This document shows, one piece after another, positions 44,938-53,750 of a stretch of DNA of 64,000 bases (positions are counted from its first letter, which is position 1; each line of letters opens with the position of its first letter). This DNA comes from Mobilisporobacter senegalensis (GTDB lineage: Bacteria > Bacillota > Clostridia > Lachnospirales > Lachnospiraceae): the NCBI RefSeq assembly GCF_003752155.1, contig NZ_RJVG01000005.1:248001-312000 (forward strand), read 5' to 3'. The notes beneath the pieces are model-generated. The model had not been told where the DNA came from, ran no database searches, and saw nothing but the letters and a program-made list of their open reading frames with translations. A program made the translations under genes and the position numbers.

Positions 44938-46653
44938 ATGAAGCGAATTCATCTGATTATCCTGTCTTTTCTAATTCTGCTTATAGTAGGACTAGTGGGT
45001 AATTATTATTTAAATAAACCAGATCCGGAAATGTCCTACCCCTCTTTTATAAATGCGGTAGAAGAAAATAAGGTAGATACGGTGACATTTGGAAATAACA
45101 GTGATACTTTTAAAGCAGAGTTAAAATCTGACTCTGACACTTCTTATAGGGTTCCAAATCCAAAAACAGAAGATTTTATAGAATTTTTATTAATTCATGA
45201 TATTAAAGTTAATTATGGTCAAAACAACGTATTTGCAGATATATTAAAACTCCTATTTATAGTTGCCATAATTGGAGGAGGATTCTATTATATCCGCAGT
45301 GGAGGAAATACCCAGCTAATAAATAATGCCAATAAGAAACCAAACGGTAAATCTCTTATAACGTTGGATCAGGTAGCCGGAAATGTAGAAGCCAAATATA
45401 TGGTTGAAGATATTATCAACTTTATTAAAGAGCCAGAAAAATATGCTTCCATAGGTGCAAGAATGCCGAAAGGATTACTACTGTATGGACCTCCCGGTAC
45501 TGGAAAAACTCTTATGGCTAAAGCAATTGCCGGAGAAGCAAATGTGCCGTTTTATGCCATGAGCGGTTCTGATTTTGTACAAATGTATGTAGGTGTTGGA
45601 GCCAGCAGAATCAGAAATCTATTTAGCAAAGCTAAGAAAAGTGAGAAGGCAGTCATATTTATCGATGAAATTGATGCCATAGGTAAAAAAAGAGCGAGAA
45701 ATGCTTCGGCAAGCAATGATGAACGTGATCAGACATTAAATGCATTGCTTACTGAAATGTCAGGTTTTCATGAAAATACAGGAATCGTTGTAATCGGTGC
45801 TACCAACAGACTGGACACCTTAGATGAAGCACTGCTGCGTCCAGGCCGGTTTGACAGACAGATAGAAATTGGACTTCCAGATGTAAACTCCAGAAAGAAA
45901 ATATTATCTTTACACGCAAAGAAAAAGCCACTTTCAGAGGATGTGGATTTAGATGCACTTTCAAAATCTACCGTATATTTTAGTGGGGCAATGCTTGAAA
46001 ACCTCTTAAATGAGGCTGCAATCTTTGCTGCAAATGATGACAAAAATGTAATCCGCCAAGAACATATTGATAAAGCATTTTATACAGTGATTGCAGGCGC
46101 GCCAAAAGCAGATCGTAGTTATATTACAGTCCAGGATAGAAAGGTAACTGCATATCATGAAGCAGGCCATGCTCTGGTTACCTCATTATTATTACCAGAA
46201 CATTATATCTCAAAAGTAACAATCATTCCAAGTGTTCGAGGTGCTGGAGGTTTTAATTTGAGCATACCTAAAGATACTATGTTTCAAACCCAGAGACAAA
46301 TACTTTCCAATATTCAAGTCTTATTAGCCGGCAGAGCTGCAGAGGAAATTATCTTTGGTATTGATGAAATTACTACGGGAGCAAGCAATGACATTCAAAA
46401 AGCTTCTTCTTCCATTGTTGATTATATTAATAAATTTGGTATGGATTCTGACATGGGGCTATTTAGTATGGACGTTTTAGAATCCAGCCATGATAATGAA
46501 TTAATCAGCAAATGCAGAGAACTAATGAATAAATTGTATGAGGAAACGAGAAGCCTTTTGGAATCAAACCTAGATCGGCTGGAACAGATAACCGAAGAAT
46601 TATTAGAGAAAGAATCCTTAAGCGGAGAAGATATTGAACGGATTTGTGCATAG
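44938..46653 (+). CDS. FtsH-family ATP-dependent zinc metalloprotease
   Basis: A membrane-bound AAA+ protease, 571 aa. It has TM1 (5-25), a short extracytoplasmic domain, TM2 (about 100-119), Walker A GPPGTGKT (184-191), Walker [12 protein letters not shown], the second region of homology [20 protein letters not shown], and the zinc site HEAGH near 400 with the third ligand in NDIQKA. It is shorter than housekeeping FtsH (about 600-650), lacking the long C-terminal tail, so it may be a second, specialised copy. The start has GGAGGT five bases upstream. Confidence 0.93.
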   Translation: MKRIHLIILSFLILLIVGLVGNYYLNKPDPEMSYPSFINAVEENKVDTVTFGNNSDTFKAELKSDSDTSYRVPNPKTEDFIEFLLIHDIKVNYGQNNVFADILKLLFIVAIIGGGFYYIRSGGNTQLINNANKKPNGKSLITLDQVAGNVEAKYMVEDIINFIKEPEKYASIGARMPKGLLLYGPPGTGKTLMAKAIAGEANVPFYAMSGSDFVQMYVGVGASRIRNLFSKAKKSEKAVIFIDEIDAIGKKRARNASASNDERDQTLNALLTEMSGFHENTGIVVIGATNRLDTLDEALLRPGRFDRQIEIGLPDVNSRKKILSLHAKKKPLSEDVDLDALSKSTVYFSGAMLENLLNEAAIFAANDDKNVIRQEHIDKAFYTVIAGAPKADRSYITVQDRKVTAYHEAGHALVTSLLLPEHYISKVTIIPSVRGAGGFNLSIPKDTMFQTQRQILSNIQVLLAGRAAEEIIFGIDEITTGASNDIQKASSSIVDYINKFGMDSDMGLFSMDVLESSHDNELISKCRELMNKLYEETRSLLESNLDRLEQITEELLEKESLSGEDIERICA

Positions 46654-46689
46654 GATAGTAGTGTAGTTTAAGAGTAATTTTAAAATAAC

Positions 46690-46743
46690 ACAATAGAAGG
46701 AGCTGTCCTGAAAATATGAATTGAGGGCAGCTCCTTCTATTGT
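46690..46743. terminator. Bidirectional terminator between the ftsH-like and ecsC-like genes
   Basis: ACAATAGAAGGAGCTG...CCT pairs with AGGG-CAGCTCCTTCTATTGT around a 15-base loop. It lies about 36 bases after the ftsH-like stop and about 20 bases before the convergent gene's stop. Confidence 0.85.
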
Positions 46744-46763
46744 ATGATTAAGTATCAGAAAAA

Positions 46764-47576
46764 TCAGGTTAATTTACCGGAAGATTCCTTTTGTTTCTTT
46801 ATATAATATCTCTTTTTATATTTTATAGCAGCGAACCTGCTGATCCTACGGATTATATTATAGTTTACAATACCACCTACTGCTCCAACAAAAGGAATTC
46901 CCTGAATAAATTTTGCGGTCAAAAGTGCATCAGATAAGATACTTGCCGTAGCTTTCATCTGTTCTTCCAAATCAATGTCTGTAATAATATTATTGTCAAT
47001 ATTATCACCTGATTCATCTATCCTGCGATTCCATTCTTTCTGTCTTTCCCCTTTTGTCATGGCACCGCCAATCACTAGTAGAATATATTCTTTCTCCTCA
47101 TCCGTATCATAAGAATAACCATAGCTTAATGCTATCTCATAAATTCCTTTCATGATCAGTGACAAGAAGAGAGGAATATCAGGTAACCCAATACCAAATA
47201 GACCAAGAACACCACCTTCTATTACAGAAATGGAGGAGTTCATCATTTGGGACTGATTTGCATACCGGTCCAGGCGGTTTATATACTTTCTGCTTGAACT
47301 TTTATCAATGGCATAATTGTTTAAATCGTACTCTAATTGTATTTTATCTCTATTATAAGTTTTCTCTATATAGATATTACCTTTTTTGAAAACCAGCCAG
47401 AATCCTTTATAAAACGCTGTCTCTAAAGTGGATTTTAATTTACCTGGAATATAACCTTGAATTTTATCTACAACTGGATTAATTGTGGATTTTACAAAAA
47501 CATTCTCTTTCTGATTTAATAATTTATGTTCTTCTTTTTTTATCTGTTTCATCTGTTTATTAATTTGTTTATTCAT
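46764..47576 (-). CDS. EcsC-family protein
   Basis: A 270-aa protein with a Lys-rich N-terminus and the EcsC core: TLETAFYKGFWLVFKKGNIY, EGGVLGLFGIGLPDIPLFLS and KGIYEIALSYGYSYDTDEEK, ending in a Lys-rich tail. EcsC is encoded with an ABC transporter in Bacillus; here it stands alone. Hydrophobic stretches suggest membrane association. Function unknown. Confidence 0.82.
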   Translation of the reverse strand: MNKQINKQMKQIKKEEHKLLNQKENVFVKSTINPVVDKIQGYIPGKLKSTLETAFYKGFWLVFKKGNIYIEKTYNRDKIQLEYDLNNYAIDKSSSRKYINRLDRYANQSQMMNSSISVIEGGVLGLFGIGLPDIPLFLSLIMKGIYEIALSYGYSYDTDEEKEYILLVIGGAMTKGERQKEWNRRIDESGDNIDNNIITDIDLEEQMKATASILSDALLTAKFIQGIPFVGAVGGIVNYNIIRRISRFAAIKYKKRYYIKKQKESSGKLT

Positions 47577-47778
47577 AAAGCTAATCTCCTTTCAAGCCAT
47601 TGCTCTATCATTGGAAACTTAACATAGTATTGTTTATGATATATATAATAAGTAATCAGATTAACTATAGCACAACTTCCTTCATAGTAAAATACCCATC
47701 CAAATATAATTATATTCTATCATACTTGAAATGAAAAAGGAGTTTTATATAATACAAGTTCTTGCTGATTATATAAAA

Positions 47779-47850
47779 AGAAGGGACTTTTGCAAAAATA
47801 TAAAGTTCTTCTAAATTTCAGAAAAGTATATTGTGCAAAAGCCCCTTCTT
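47779..47850 (-). terminator. Long hairpin after the sigma-regulator operon
   Basis: AAGAAGGGACTTTTGCA pairs with TGCAAAAGCCCCTTCTT (one mismatch). The loop between them is about 38 bases. It begins 20 bases after the stop of the membrane protein gene. Confidence 0.75.
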
Positions 47851-47869
47851 CCAGTTATTAATGACTGCT

Positions 47870-49525
47870 TTACTTTGTTTTATCGTATCCGACTACAGTC
47901 CATATTCCTGTAGAATCTTCTCTTACCAGTCTCTTTAAGTATACGTAACTTGCTGGGGAATTGTCATCGTTAATCTTTGCAACTGCATAAACACCTGAAT
48001 TTTCTTCAATTGTTATGCTATCATAAGCAATCGGATAGTCTCCCTGAATTCCATCTGGCATAATTAACAGACTTACAAATACTTGTGTAACATATGCAGG
48101 GTCCAGTCTCCAAGGGGAATGACCTGCATCTGCACTTTTTTGCTCACTTTCTTCTATTTCCATATTAACTTCAACAGTGACTTCCGGTTCATTCGTATCT
48201 ACCTCTTCTTCTGGAATGATCATTTCACCTTCTGATATCTCTTCTACAAAAATCTTCATTTCATCTAAAGAAATATCTCCAAGAACGGAATATTCCTTTC
48301 CATTTTCAATCCAGCGCACCCTGCTGATATCTGTCATTCCAGCATATGATCCGCCACCGATAAGAATTCCTTCACTATTGTCCAATGATACAAATATTTC
48401 AGCAACATTGCCATTCACTTTACCAAGCACAGCAGAAGTATCCGGTCTTAATTCTCCATCTGCTTTCATTTGTGTAATGATTACAGTATTACTTTCATTC
48501 TTGTAGTATAAGTTTAAACGGTTATTCTTTATCTCAACAGCAATCGTCTTTAGACTATATCCTTCTGGTATCTGTGAAATAAGCTTTGGTTCAAATCCAA
48601 TGATTTCTTTTGCTTCTTGTATGTTTTCAAACACCTGCTCTCCATTCTTATCTATTTCTCCAAATCCTTCCGGAATATTATATTCAAGGAGTTCTGATGG
48701 AATCTCATCTAAATATTCTATCTCCGTATAAGTAATTTGATACTGGACTGCATTCTCCATTGCTGTTTCTCTTTGTAATGGAAGGTTTGTCTCTTTATCC
48801 ACCCATAGGTAATATACTGCTCCTCCATCAGGGGTCACTTCTATTTTTGAAGTTTCTCTTCCTAATATGTTCTCTTCTCCAATCACTTTTACATTCACAG
48901 CATTTTTAATATTCTCAATTTCTTTCCCTAATTCAAAAGTAAAGCGATATGCATCTGGAAATGCTGAAAATATATGAACTTGCTTAGTATCTTCTCTGAT
49001 TTGCCATTTTTTATCTCCATTATTTACTGTTACCAGGCCTTTCATTGAACCTTCCAATTCTTTCAGATAATAATTTCCGTTCCGATCTGCCCAGACTTCT
49101 CTTCTTCCTTGAAGAACTTTATCTCCTTGTCCATTAAGTTCAACTACTTCAATGATTCCATGATACGCTTTTAATTCTTTTAATGCTTTCTCCATTGCAT
49201 TTACAATATTACCATTATTCGTTGGCATAAACATATTAACAAGGAACACCAATGCTACCACAGCTGCTGCTGCAACTGTTCTGGTTATCCATACATATTT
49301 ATTTCTTTTATTATTCATATTTGCAGCTCCTTTTACTGATGCAGCTAACCTGCGTGAAAAATTCTCATCCGGATACTCTGGTTCTTTTAGATTTCGAATA
49401 GTACGAACCGTATCCATAAGTTCTTCATAATCAGCTGATTCATTGAATTGATTATGTTCTATTGGTTTTACTTCCTTATTAAGCTGATCTATATAATCAG
49501 ATATTTTCTTTTCCATATTGTCCAT
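47870..49525 (-). CDS. Membrane-anchored regulator of the ECF sigma factor, with LolA-like outer domain
   Basis: A 551-aa protein. The first about 80 residues are cytoplasmic and may bind the sigma factor, followed by one membrane segment (VAAAAVVALVFLVNMF, about 88-104). The outer part has an outer-membrane-lipoprotein-sorting/MucB-like fold (REVWADRNGNYYLKELEGS, YYLWVDKETNLPLQRETAM) and a DUF4367-like domain (EAKEIIGFEPKLISQIPEGY). The gene starts 15 bases after the sigma gene. This arrangement is typical of anti-sigma pairs; it lacks an obvious zinc-binding HxxxCxxC motif. Confidence 0.8.
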   Translation of the reverse strand: MDNMEKKISDYIDQLNKEVKPIEHNQFNESADYEELMDTVRTIRNLKEPEYPDENFSRRLAASVKGAANMNNKRNKYVWITRTVAAAAVVALVFLVNMFMPTNNGNIVNAMEKALKELKAYHGIIEVVELNGQGDKVLQGRREVWADRNGNYYLKELEGSMKGLVTVNNGDKKWQIREDTKQVHIFSAFPDAYRFTFELGKEIENIKNAVNVKVIGEENILGRETSKIEVTPDGGAVYYLWVDKETNLPLQRETAMENAVQYQITYTEIEYLDEIPSELLEYNIPEGFGEIDKNGEQVFENIQEAKEIIGFEPKLISQIPEGYSLKTIAVEIKNNRLNLYYKNESNTVIITQMKADGELRPDTSAVLGKVNGNVAEIFVSLDNSEGILIGGGSYAGMTDISRVRWIENGKEYSVLGDISLDEMKIFVEEISEGEMIIPEEEVDTNEPEVTVEVNMEIEESEQKSADAGHSPWRLDPAYVTQVFVSLLIMPDGIQGDYPIAYDSITIEENSGVYAVAKINDDNSPASYVYLKRLVREDSTGIWTVVGYDKTK

Positions 49526-49540
49526 AGTTATCCTCCTTTT

Positions 49541-50074
49541 CTATATACTTTTCTTTAATACTGTTCCAAGACTTTGCAATGCCCGGTACTGTATTACCCG
49601 AATATTACCTTCCGATTTATTCATATATTTAGCTGTTTCTTCAACGGAATATCCTCTTAAGATACGAAGCTCTATGATTGTCCTTTGTTCATCATTTAAT
49701 GTCTTTAATGCATTTTCAGTCCATTCACGAATTGCATAAGCATCTGCAAAATCGTCTTCTCCTAATTTTCCCGGCTCAACATCATCTATGTTCATCATAA
49801 TTCCTTGTCTTTTGCTTTTTCTCCAATTATCCCGGATGATATTTAATGCTATGGTTTTTAAGAAACTTCTGCATTTATCCATTGAGATTTTTTCATCTTG
49901 CAAATAAGGAAGTGCCTTGGCATAAGTCTCCTGGGTGATATCTTCTGCCTCTTCTTTATTTTGAACTTTATAATATATGAAACGATATATATCTTTCCAA
50001 GTGGCAGAGCATATTTCTTCAATCAGCTCATCATTATTTTTTATTGATTCTTTCTTTTTTCCCTTATTAAACAT
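49541..50074 (-). CDS. ECF-type RNA polymerase sigma factor
   Basis: A 177-aa sigma-70 of the extracytoplasmic-function group. Region 2 is IYRFIYYKVQNKEEAEDITQ, and region 4 is LNDEQRTIIELRILRGYS followed by VEETAKYMNKSEGNIRVIQY. ATG at 50074 is the in-frame start after GGAGG; another ATG two codons upstream is out of frame. Co-transcribed with the membrane regulator. A likely self-recognised promoter lies upstream. Confidence 0.93.
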   Translation of the reverse strand: MFNKGKKKESIKNNDELIEEICSATWKDIYRFIYYKVQNKEEAEDITQETYAKALPYLQDEKISMDKCRSFLKTIALNIIRDNWRKSKRQGIMMNIDDVEPGKLGEDDFADAYAIREWTENALKTLNDEQRTIIELRILRGYSVEETAKYMNKSEGNIRVIQYRALQSLGTVLKKSI

Positions 50075-50119
50075 TGCATTTGTTCCTCCTTTCTCTATCA
50101 ATTACTCCTTACACTTATA

Positions 50120-50147
50120 AAAACGAATATAAAGATAGAATGTTACA
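50120..50147 (-). promoter_or_regulatory. Candidate ECF autoregulatory promoter
   Basis: On the minus strand TGTAACA (50147-50141) is followed after 15 bases by CGTTTT (50125-50120). This fits the AAC/CGT pattern of ECF promoters and lies about 45 bases before the sigma start codon. Confidence 0.55.
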
Positions 50148-50193
50148 AAAAAATATGAGATATTCGAATTATTTTTCTTTTAGTATAATGCCA

Positions 50194-50244
50194 CTACAGA
50201 CTAAGATGAGTTTTCATGCAAGCATGATTCATCTTAGTCTGTAG
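50194..50244. other. Perfect 16-bp inverted repeat
   Basis: CTACAGACTAAGATGA and TCATCTTAGTCTGTAG are perfect complements with a 19-base loop. It lies upstream of the ECF promoter and after the rubrerythrin terminator. No T run follows, so it may be a second terminator, an operator or an RNA element. Confidence 0.5.
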
Positions 50245-50269
50245 CGGCGCTTGACTTGTGCCTTCGCGC

Positions 50270-50309
50270 AAAAAAAAGCCTCATCACTAGTTTAAACTAA
50301 TGACAAGGC
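50270..50309 (-). terminator. Rho-independent terminator of the rubrerythrin transcript
   Basis: On the minus strand GCCTTGTCATTAGTTT pairs with AAACTAGTGATGAGGC (a few mismatches) and is followed by eight T's. It lies 14 bases beyond the structured element at 50324-50469. Confidence 0.85.
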
Positions 50310-50323
50310 ATCATAATATTGAA

Positions 50324-50469
50324 GTTACAATTCAGCCATAAGCTCGATTTCGCGACCCTGCATCTCGCTTTGGCAGAACGCCATATAGAAAGCCGTGTAC
50401 AAACTGCCCTTAGTGTGCAAGCACCCACGTGCAATTTGCATACTACTTTCTGCATGGCTGAACTGTAAC
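50324..50469 (-). ncRNA. Structured 3' region of rubrerythrin mRNA, or small inverted-repeat element
   Basis: Arms GTTACAATTCAGCCAT and ATGGCTGAACTGTAAC match at 15 of 16 positions and close a 114-base interior with its own pairing options (GCAGAA/TTCTGC, TGCAA/TTGCA, AAGC/GCTT). The right arm abuts the rubrerythrin stop codon and the left arm is followed by the terminator. The interior has more G+C than its surroundings. A 68-aa frame runs through it (ending GREIELMAEL) but overlaps the rubrerythrin end and has no good start. Could be an RNA domain or a MITE-like insertion. Confidence 0.5.
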
Positions 50470-51024
50470 TTAAAATTCTTTATAAACTTCTTTTTTTGCA
50501 CCACAGACAGGACAATTATCCGGAGCACCATCTAAAATTGTATGTCCACAGATCGGGCAGATATAAACAGCATTTAATTCAATATCTTTTCCTTCTTTTG
50601 CCGCATTCTGAGCCTGTGTAAATAAATCTACATGTATCTTTTCTGCTTCTAATGCAAAGTGGAATGATCTTTCTGCTCCTTTTTCTTCCTGATATACTGC
50701 TGCATTTAAATACACTGGATACATCTGCTCCACTTCATGAAGTTCTCCATTGATCGCACCTTGTAAATTATCTACTGTTTTACCAATTCCAAATACTCCG
50801 CCTGCTGTAACGGTAGCATCCGCGATATCACCATCGATTTCCTTAAAGTGGTTGTTCGCATGAACTCTTTCTGCGAAAGAAATTGCATCAAAAAGTTTAG
50901 CGATATTAGGGAATCCTTCTTTTTTAGCCACATCTGCCCAATATAAATATCTCATATGTGCTAAACTTTCACCACCGTACGCTGAATGCAAAAAGTCACT
51001 TGTCATAGCATTTTTTACTGCCAT
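50470..51024 (-). CDS. Rubrerythrin
   Basis: A peroxide-scavenging diiron protein of anaerobes, 184 aa. The N-terminal ferritin-like four-helix bundle has SAYGGESLAHMRYLYWAD and FAERVHANNHFKEI, with further helix ligands in HFALEAEKIHVDLF. The C-terminal rubredoxin domain is VYICPICGHTILDG...CPVCGAKKEVYKEF. Length and order match standard rubrerythrin. A structured element follows its stop codon. Confidence 0.95.
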   Translation of the reverse strand: MAVKNAMTSDFLHSAYGGESLAHMRYLYWADVAKKEGFPNIAKLFDAISFAERVHANNHFKEIDGDIADATVTAGGVFGIGKTVDNLQGAINGELHEVEQMYPVYLNAAVYQEEKGAERSFHFALEAEKIHVDLFTQAQNAAKEGKDIELNAVYICPICGHTILDGAPDNCPVCGAKKEVYKEF

Positions 51025-51134
51025 TTCTGATACCTCCTAAAAATTATTTATTTTAAATATATATTACACTTATATTATTGGCATGTATTAATATTTTAGT
51101 AGTCTTTCTAAATTATTTCATATGTCTGTTATAA

Positions 51135-51710
51135 TTATTCCTCATGATTTCCTAAGCCAATGGCTTCAGCAACTTCACGCATGCCAAGAATTGTTTCATT
51201 AATAACTGTGTCCAGGTCCATTCCTAATTTACTGGCACCTTTTTCAATAATACTGCGATCTACTCCTGCAGCAAAACGCTTGTCCTTGTATTTCTTCTTC
51301 ACTGATTTCAATTCAATATCCATAACACTTTTACTAGGTCTCATAAGAGCCGCTGCAGTTATCAGACCTGTCAGCTCATCAATTGTATATAATACTAATT
51401 CCATACGCTCTATTGGCTCAATATCGCAACATATCTCAAAGCCATGACTTGCTATTCCATGAATATAGTCTTCATCAATATTTCTCTCTCTTAGTATTTC
51501 CTGAACTTTAATACAATGCTGTTCCGGATATTTTTCGTAGTCCAAATCATGAAGCAATCCTATAATAGCCCATTTATCTATATCTTCTTCCCCAAAAAGA
51601 TTGGCAAAATGCCTCATGACCCCTTCTACAGTTAATGCATGTTTTAATAAGGAATCGGTTTTATTATATTCTGTTAATAGATTCCATGCCTGTTCCCTGT
51701 TAAGTCTCAT
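51135..51710 (-). CDS. HD-domain hydrolase
   Basis: A 191-aa protein of the HD phosphohydrolase superfamily, with H...HD...D ligands in LKHALTVEGVMRHFANLFGE and IIGLLHDLDYEKYPEQH. Later helices carry IASHGFEI and YTIDELTGLITAAALMRP. Substrate unknown. The start overlaps the ubiX stop by four bases (ATGA). Confidence 0.85.
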   Translation of the reverse strand: MRLNREQAWNLLTEYNKTDSLLKHALTVEGVMRHFANLFGEEDIDKWAIIGLLHDLDYEKYPEQHCIKVQEILRERNIDEDYIHGIASHGFEICCDIEPIERMELVLYTIDELTGLITAAALMRPSKSVMDIELKSVKKKYKDKRFAAGVDRSIIEKGASKLGMDLDTVINETILGMREVAEAIGLGNHEE

Positions 51711-52297
51711 CTGTTATCCTCCTTATCTTTCCATCTCTTAAAACCTATCACTTCTATATCAAATTTGTCAAGGATTTTTCCTACAATTTGCCTGTTCATA
51801 TCTTCAATATCAGCCGGTTGATTATAATAAGTGACCATTGGAGGTATTACCATTGCACCAGCCTCTGCCAGTAATAACATATTTCTTAGATGGATAGTAC
51901 TTAATGGAGTTTCTCTTGGCACAACAATCAGTTTTCTTCCCTCTTTTATTGTAACGTCAGCCGTCCGCAGCAAAAGGTTGTCTGAAAAACCATTGGCAAT
52001 ACCTGCAGCAGTTTTCATACTACATGGGATAACGACCATCCCCTCTGTCCGAAAAGTTCCACTGGCTAATGCATCTCCAACATTGTTATTATCATATACA
52101 TAATCTGCCAATTCCTTCACTTGATCCAGCGTATATTCTGTCTCATCTCTGATGGTCAGTTGTGCTCCCTTTGATATTACAAGATGTGTCTCCCAATCTG
52201 TATGTTCCTTCATTAATTCTAATAGTGTGATACCAAGGATTGCTCCGCTTGCTCCACTCATACCTATAACCAGTCTTTTTTTCTTATTGTAATTCAT
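51707..52297 (-). CDS. ubiX: UbiX/Pad1-family flavin prenyltransferase
   Basis: Makes prenylated FMN, the cofactor of UbiD-type decarboxylases. The 196-aa product has RLVIGMSGASGAILGITLLE, the DVTIKEGRKLIVVPRETPLS block and NMLLLAEAGAMVIPP. No ubiD is in the window, so its partner is elsewhere. ATG at 52297 has AAGGAAAC upstream; an upstream frame start is poorer. Confidence 0.92.
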   Translation of the reverse strand: MNYNKKKRLVIGMSGASGAILGITLLELMKEHTDWETHLVISKGAQLTIRDETEYTLDQVKELADYVYDNNNVGDALASGTFRTEGMVVIPCSMKTAAGIANGFSDNLLLRTADVTIKEGRKLIVVPRETPLSTIHLRNMLLLAEAGAMVIPPMVTYYNQPADIEDMNRQIVGKILDKFDIEVIGFKRWKDKEDNR

Positions 52298-52351
52298 AAT
52301 GTTTCCTTTCTCATCTATCTTTCTAATTAAAACCATTTGAATCTTCTAATA

Positions 52352-52386
52352 GGCTGCCTTAAAAAGATTAATATCTTGTGGCAGCC
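52352..52386 (-). terminator. Hairpin terminator after the kinase-like gene
   Basis: GGCTGCC and GGCAGCC form a 7-bp stem with a 21-base loop, located 19 bases after the stop at 52405. Confidence 0.6.
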
Positions 52387-52404
52387 CTTAAGATTTCTAT
52401 ATTA

Positions 52405-52896
52405 CTAATAATATTTTCTGCGAACCTCTTTCGTAAAACCATAATCTACGATAACCGGCCTATCTTTGATCTGTCCCCAATTGGATGCCCGTCCAAGATC
52501 TCTTAATATCAACTCGTAATCACGGGCAATATCCTGTAATTCCTTTAAATGATATAATTCCCTGGCATTTTTTACTTTAAAATAATTCATTACATAATAT
52601 ATATTTTTAATCCTTTCAGCTCTTTCCATAATAAGATACCTAAAGTCATCGGAAACAGTTAAAACTGTGGCAAATATTTGTAAATTACTATTTTTTGCTA
52701 TATCATATTCTACTTTGTTTTGAGCAAATCCACGGGGGTTTTTTGCAACTTTTACAACATATCCATTACCTAAATCATATACTCTTCTTCCTGATCCTTC
52801 AGCAATATATTTATATTCTCTATTTCTAAATTTTGATTCTAAAGTATTAAAATCAAAATTATTATTTCTAATTAATTTATTCTCATTTTCACTCAT
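52405..52896 (-). CDS. Minimal protein-kinase-like protein, 163 aa
   Basis: It has a kinase N-lobe pattern: a Gly-rich turn in AEGSGRRVYDLGNGYVVKVAKN with the candidate lysine in VVKVAKN, a helix-like ENK/E region, and LIMERAERIKN like a hinge. The C-terminal part has LILRDLGRASNWGQIKDRPV followed by VDYGFTKEV, where DYG replaces DFG. A typical HRD loop is not evident. The protein is too short for a full kinase, so it may be a pseudokinase or anti-restriction-type small kinase fold. ATG at 52896 follows GGAGG. Confidence 0.6.
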   Translation of the reverse strand: MSENENKLIRNNNFDFNTLESKFRNREYKYIAEGSGRRVYDLGNGYVVKVAKNPRGFAQNKVEYDIAKNSNLQIFATVLTVSDDFRYLIMERAERIKNIYYVMNYFKVKNARELYHLKELQDIARDYELILRDLGRASNWGQIKDRPVIVDYGFTKEVRRKYY

Positions 52897-53164
52897 ATTG
52901 TGACCTCCACTTAGTAGCAAATAAATCTTGTAATTCATAATATTCACCAGATTCATTTATGTTCGCTTACAAAATGGATAAGTTTTCATGAGAAAATATT
53001 AATATTAAAATAATGATTCCTTTTATTATATCAAAATATTATATAACTTCCAGAGATATCTAATATTTTTATAAATTAATTAAAAAATTTCTTCCTAAAA
53101 TAGGAAACTGACCAAGCGTCACTACATATTATACATTGTAATTATAATTTAGGAGGAACTAAAA

Positions 53165-53365
53165 ATGAGTGATTTAACAGCTACAAATTGTGGTGGAGGA
53201 TGTTCTACAGGAGGTAATAACAGTCTTTGTCTTATTCTCATTCTCTTACTCTGCTGCTGTGGAAATGGCAATGGTTTTGGCGGATTTGGTGGTAATGGTT
53301 GTGGCGATGATAATGGTTGTCTCTTACTTATTATCCTTCTTTGCTGCTGCGGTAATGGCTTCTAG
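53165..53365 (+). CDS. Cys/Gly-rich small protein with two LLCCCGN repeats
   Basis: A 66-aa product beginning MSDLTATNCGGG. Two hydrophobic repeats ending in CCCGNG (LILILLLCCCGNG near 23-35 and LLLIILLCCCGNGF at the end) flank a Gly/Asn/Asp-rich linker. The start follows AGGAGG. Databases label similar Clostridia proteins chorion class high-cysteine protein; role unproven, possibly spore or envelope associated. Confidence 0.8.
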   Translation: MSDLTATNCGGGCSTGGNNSLCLILILLLCCCGNGNGFGGFGGNGCGDDNGCLLLIILLCCCGNGF

Positions 53366-53381
53366 TTCTATCTTAAACAAA

Positions 53382-53402
53382 AAGGCTGCTAAAGCAGCCT
53401 TT
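53382..53402 (+). terminator. Rho-independent terminator of the Cys/Gly-rich gene
   Basis: AAGGCTGCT-AA-AGCAGCCTT, followed by TTCGTTTT, starting 17 bases after the stop. It also faces the convergent gene at 53408-53629. Confidence 0.9.
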
Positions 53403-53407
53403 TCGTT

Positions 53408-53629
53408 TTATATTTTTTTATTTTTTAGACAAGCAATACATTCTTTGTCAATCTCATATACAGTATTGTCTTCTATAATTAATTCTGAAGTCTCACCAGT
53501 TTTCTTAATAATTTCTTGTGTTTTATATTGATCGGCTACAAAGTTTCGATTCATTTGATATGGTCTTTTATAATCACCGGTATTAACATGTGATTCCTTA
53601 TTATTCATCTTATCATTATAATATTTCAT
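53408..53629 (-). CDS. Unknown 73-aa protein
   Basis: A hydrophilic product, MKYYNDKMNN at the start and ECIACLKNKK at the end, with a CxxC-like pair (CIAC). The ribosome site GGAGG is 11 bases before ATG, a long spacer, so the ATG seven codons on is possible. It converges on the Cys/Gly-rich gene across a shared terminator. Family unknown. Confidence 0.55.
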   Translation of the reverse strand: MKYYNDKMNNKESHVNTGDYKRPYQMNRNFVADQYKTQEIIKKTGETSELIIEDNTVYEIDKECIACLKNKKI

Positions 53630-53750
53630 AGTTCTGATGTCCTCCTCTTAGTGGTATTATAATAGATAGCCTTCGCCACCTTACTATATGTTATGATAAA
53701 TTCCTTTAAAATGTCCCATTATTATTCTTTTTTCTTATAATATATTGTTG

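Noticed and set aside
49541-50101. Longer sigma-factor start at 50101
   Set aside because: The extra codons overlap the ribosome site GGAGG itself; ATG at 50074 is the credible start.
50325-50531. 68-aa minus-strand frame ending GREIELMAEL
   Set aside because: It overlaps the rubrerythrin coding end in another frame, lacks a ribosome site, and its span coincides with a palindromic structured element, so RNA or repeat is the better explanation.
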